From an uncultured Collinsella sp. (GTDB lineage: Bacteria > Actinomycetota > Coriobacteriia > Coriobacteriales > Coriobacteriaceae): a stretch of DNA of 41,012 nt. This document shows, in pieces, positions 38,834 to 41,012 of this stretch. The translations under genes and the position numbers were made by a program. The DNA lies in contig CALJDJ010000078.1 of assembly GCA_938023705.1 (NCBI GenBank), forward strand, positions 1-41,012, in the 5' to 3' direction. Below the pieces are notes generated by a model. It did no database searches. It was not told the DNA's origin and worked only from the letters and a program-made list of their open reading frames with translations. Each line of letters starts with the position of its first letter. The stretch's first letter is position 1.

Positions 38834-39174
38834 GGGAGCCCACCTTTCTCGTTTAAACATTGCCTGTATGGTACCGCTCCCCAGGCAAAAACCTGTCAAA
38901 AAGGGACAGGTTTGTTTTGGCAGGTTTTATCTGGGAAAACGCAAGGCATGAGATTCGGTTCGCTGGGCGGCAAAACGGCCCAACCCCATCTTCGAGCCGA
39001 TCAATTTGCTCAATACCACATTATTCGAATGCATATTCATTTAGAGCGCTCTAGTTGATATAGAAAAGCGTTTTTTTGATTATATCTTTCTCGAACTTTT
39101 CAAAAACGCAATAGGGATGCTTAGGCGTGGACTATACTTTCGTTTGTACTCAATCAAGCCGGAAAGGAGGTTCC
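38834..39174. promoter_or_regulatory. Divergent region between glcK and gntR with palindrome TAGAGCGCTCTA
   Basis: 341 bases without a gene. It contains AAACCTGTC/GACAGGTTT (38889-38897 with 38905-38913), a perfect 12-bp palindrome TAGAGCGCTCTA at 39042-39053 that could be an operator, and a TATACT at 39132-39137 before the gntR gene. Function of the palindrome is inferred. Confidence 0.55.
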
Positions 39175-39894
39175 ATGATTCCCAAATACGAGGCAATAGC
39201 TGCAGATATCCGTCGAAGCATCGAGGACGGCGCTCTAAAGCCGGGCGACAAGCTGCCCACCGTCGTTGAGTTCTGCGAGCTCTATAGCGTTTCTAAAATC
39301 ACCGTCAAACGAGCGATTGAGCAGATTACCGAGGAAGGCCTTATTACCAGCCGGCGCGGATCGGGCACCTACGTTAAGGACACGGCGTGGCTTCCCGGCA
39401 AGGCGTTTTTCCAGGGCAAGAACGACCGTGCCCAGGGCTTTTCGTATGAGCACCGTGGGGAGAAGGTGACCTCGATGGTCTACGATTTCTCGATTGTCAA
39501 TCCGCCAGCAGACGTCGCTGCCCAGCTGGGAATTGCCGAGGACGACTTTGCCTATCACATCGTACGCGTGCGCCAGGTCGACGAGAAGCCCATCGTTATC
39601 GAGTACACCTACATGCCCCTCGAGCTGATTCCGGGCCTTAAAAAGAAAGACCTGTATGGATCGGTCTACAGCTTCATCCGCGAGCAATGCGGGCTGAAGA
39701 TTTCGAGCTTCCACCGCACCATTCGCGCCGTAGCGGCAACCGAGGAAGAGGCTGAGCGCCTGGACACCAAACCCGGCTCTCCCCTGCTCGAGCTCAACCA
39801 GATTGGCTTCTTGGATAGCGGCACCGCGTTTGAATATTCTATCTCGCACAACGTAGGCGACCGCTTTGAGCTGCACAACGTAACGCTGGCCTAG
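39175..39894 (+). CDS. GntR-family (HutC subfamily) transcriptional regulator
   Basis: 239 aa. Winged helix-turn-helix at residues 1-70 (MIPKYEAIAADIRRSIEDGA, then GDKLPTVVEFCELYSVSKIT, wing SRRGSGTYVKD) and a UTRA effector domain at about 90-235. It is the second HutC-type regulator in the window but differs clearly from the one at 8089. Divergent from glcK and 72 bases ahead of manA, it probably controls one or both; the palindrome at 39042-39053 is the candidate site. GGAAAGGAGG precedes the ATG. The effector, presumably a hexose phosphate, is unknown. Confidence 0.92.
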   Translation: MIPKYEAIAADIRRSIEDGALKPGDKLPTVVEFCELYSVSKITVKRAIEQITEEGLITSRRGSGTYVKDTAWLPGKAFFQGKNDRAQGFSYEHRGEKVTSMVYDFSIVNPPADVAAQLGIAEDDFAYHIVRVRQVDEKPIVIEYTYMPLELIPGLKKKDLYGSVYSFIREQCGLKISSFHRTIRAVAATEEEAERLDTKPGSPLLELNQIGFLDSGTAFEYSISHNVGDRFELHNVTLA

Positions 39895-39966
39895 TTTTGT
39901 AATCCGGTGGGTGCTCGTTTTGAGCTGTCTTACGCGGCGCCCGCACAACCTTATGGGAGTATGCAT

Positions 39967-40899
39967 ATGTCCGATTTGATTAAACTCACGCCGATCTTCC
40001 ACGAGAAGATCTGGGGCGGCCGCCAGCTGGAGACCGTATTTGGCTACGACATTCCCGAAGGTCCCATCGGTGAGTGCTGGGCCATCTCGGCCCATCCCAA
40101 CGGCGACTGCCAGATCGCTGAGGGCCCGTACGCCGGTCACACGCTGTCATGGCTGTGGGCCGAGCACCGCGAGCTCTTTGGCAACTGCGAGGGCAAGGAG
40201 TTCCCGCTGCTCATTAAGATTCTGGACGCCAAGGACGACCTTTCGATCCAGATCCATCCCAACGACGAGTACGCCGCCGAGCACGAGAACGGCAGCCTGG
40301 GCAAAACCGAGTGCTGGTATGTACTGGACTGCGAGCCCGGTGCCACGATCATCGTCGGCCAGCGCGCCAAGGACCGCGCCGAGGCTGCACAGATGATCGA
40401 AGACGGCCGCTGGGACGACATGCTCAACGTGCTGCCGATCCACAAGGGCGACTTTTTCCAGATTGATTCCGGTACCGTGCACGCCATCAAGACCGGCACG
40501 CTCATTTTGGAGACGCAGCAGTCGAGCGACGTGACGTATCGTCTGTACGACTACGACCGCCCCGGCACCGACGGCAAGCTGCGTCCGCTGCACATTGAGC
40601 AGAGCCTCGACTGCATTGATTTTGATGTCCAGGCTCCGACCGACGGCACCGTGACCGCGCCCGAGGTCGATGGCGTAACCGAGCTCGAGTCCAACTCCTG
40701 CTACACCGTCGATCGCGTGCGCGTCGACGGCAGCAAGACCCTCGAGCAGCGCTGGCCCTTCATGTGTCTGTCGGTCATCGACGGCGAAGGCACCGTCTGC
40801 GGCGACCCCGTCCACAAGGGAAGCCACCTGCTAGCTCCGAGCACCGTCAGCTCCATTGACCTCGAAGGCAAGATGGAACTGATCATCAGCCACCTGTAA
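39967..40899 (+). CDS. manA: Mannose-6-phosphate isomerase, class I
   Basis: 310 aa, the short cupin-type ManA of Gram-positive bacteria. Zinc and active-site motifs are LSIQIHPNDEYA (Gln and His), KTECWYVLD (Glu) and QIDSGTVHAIKTG (His), with HEKIWGGRQL at the N-terminus. It interconverts mannose-6-phosphate and fructose-6-phosphate. The start at 39967 is chosen because GGGAG lies seven bases upstream; ATG at 39961 is too close to it and would add two residues. It follows the GntR gene on the same strand. No terminator with a T-run is seen behind it. Confidence 0.93.
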   Translation: MSDLIKLTPIFHEKIWGGRQLETVFGYDIPEGPIGECWAISAHPNGDCQIAEGPYAGHTLSWLWAEHRELFGNCEGKEFPLLIKILDAKDDLSIQIHPNDEYAAEHENGSLGKTECWYVLDCEPGATIIVGQRAKDRAEAAQMIEDGRWDDMLNVLPIHKGDFFQIDSGTVHAIKTGTLILETQQSSDVTYRLYDYDRPGTDGKLRPLHIEQSLDCIDFDVQAPTDGTVTAPEVDGVTELESNSCYTVDRVRVDGSKTLEQRWPFMCLSVIDGEGTVCGDPVHKGSHLLAPSTVSSIDLEGKMELIISHL

Positions 40900-40972
40900 G
40901 CTACCGGTCCCCGAGCGCTCGCCGGGACGGGGCGCGGGGTTTGGTCGCCTGCTCGGACAGTCCTGCTCGCAC

Positions 40973-40995
40973 GGAGAGCACATTAAGTGCTCTCC
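40973..40995. other. 9-bp hairpin at the end of the window
   Basis: GGAGAGCAC and GTGCTCTCC (40973-40981 with 40987-40995) form a perfect stem with a 5-nt loop. Lacking a T-run and cut off by the end of the window, its role is unclear. Confidence 0.4.
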
Positions 40996-41012
40996 GGCTC
41001 GTGCGGAACTCG

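Noticed and set aside
39056..39090. AAAGCG followed by TTTTTTT as a terminator
   Set aside because: There is a T-run but no convincing stem before it.
1..41012. CRISPR arrays, rRNA, transposases, phage or toxin-antitoxin systems
   Set aside because: No regularly spaced repeat array, rRNA-like sequence or recognisable mobile-element gene was found; the XRE-like protein at 1654 has no visible toxin partner.

Overview
The window reads as chromosomal DNA of a GC-rich, Gram-positive gut bacterium. The most likely source is the Coriobacteriia, and Collinsella is my best guess. This is an inference from gene content: mannose-family PTS, HutC-type GntR regulators, RicT, manganese-dependent pyrophosphatase, ROK glucokinase, Tat and HypAB maturation genes, and no outer-membrane or LPS genes. 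No rRNA, CRISPR array, transposase or phage gene was found.

Layout. (1) 1-2122: a stand-alone PTS IIB paralogue whose phospho-accepting histidine is a tyrosine, a tRNA-Thr(CGT) with its terminator, and two unrecognised, A/T-richer small genes ending in a nested palindrome. (2) 2155-12212: an amino-sugar catabolic cluster, almost all on the minus strand. It holds YhcH/NanQ-like anomerase, a nagA 3' remnant, a LacC-type tagatose-6-phosphate kinase, a LacX-type epimerase, a flavodoxin (plus strand), nagA, agaS, a GntR regulator, and a PTS operon IIA-yajC-IIB-IIC-IID. Together they describe uptake of N-acetylgalactosamine (or a related amino sugar) as the 6-phosphate, deacetylation, deamination/isomerisation to tagatose-6-phosphate, and phosphorylation to the 1,6-bisphosphate. 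The aldolase is not in the window. A shared CTGGT-N4-ACCA motif lies upstream of both agaS and the PTS operon. (3) 12213-13802: a long, palindrome-rich intergenic region, then a DUF2975 membrane protein with its YozG-like XRE regulator.

(4) 13914-20161, minus strand: a membrane-anchored SurA_N-like protein; a chain of DegV, HIBADH-family oxidoreductase (with an extraordinary Cys/His tail), small membrane protein, HEAT-like protein and NAD-type isocitrate dehydrogenase; and the long ribosome hibernation factor. (5) 20479-26364, minus strand: a family-3 solute-binding lipoprotein, ComF, RicT with a long basic tail, holB and tmk, the last three tightly packed. (6) 26474-27693: a zinc-ribbon membrane protein bracketed by two copies of a dispersed inverted-repeat element.

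(7) 27716-33298, minus strand: STAS protein, tatA/B, tatC, hypA, hypB and a type IA topoisomerase with four zinc ribbons and a Lys/Ala tail. (8) 33365-41012: subgroup-Ic aspartate aminotransferase, a small conserved-looking protein, NhaA, PpaC, ROK glucokinase, a second HutC-type GntR regulator and ManA. The last three suggest a hexose-phosphate entry locus.

Most remarkable points: the His-to-Tyr IIB, the nagA remnant, the 53-residue Cys/His tail on the oxidoreductase, the acidic insertion in IID, the extra Cys cluster and basic tail of RicT, and the GGGACGTTC-containing intergenic repeats. No clearly new multi-gene system could be demonstrated from sequence alone.
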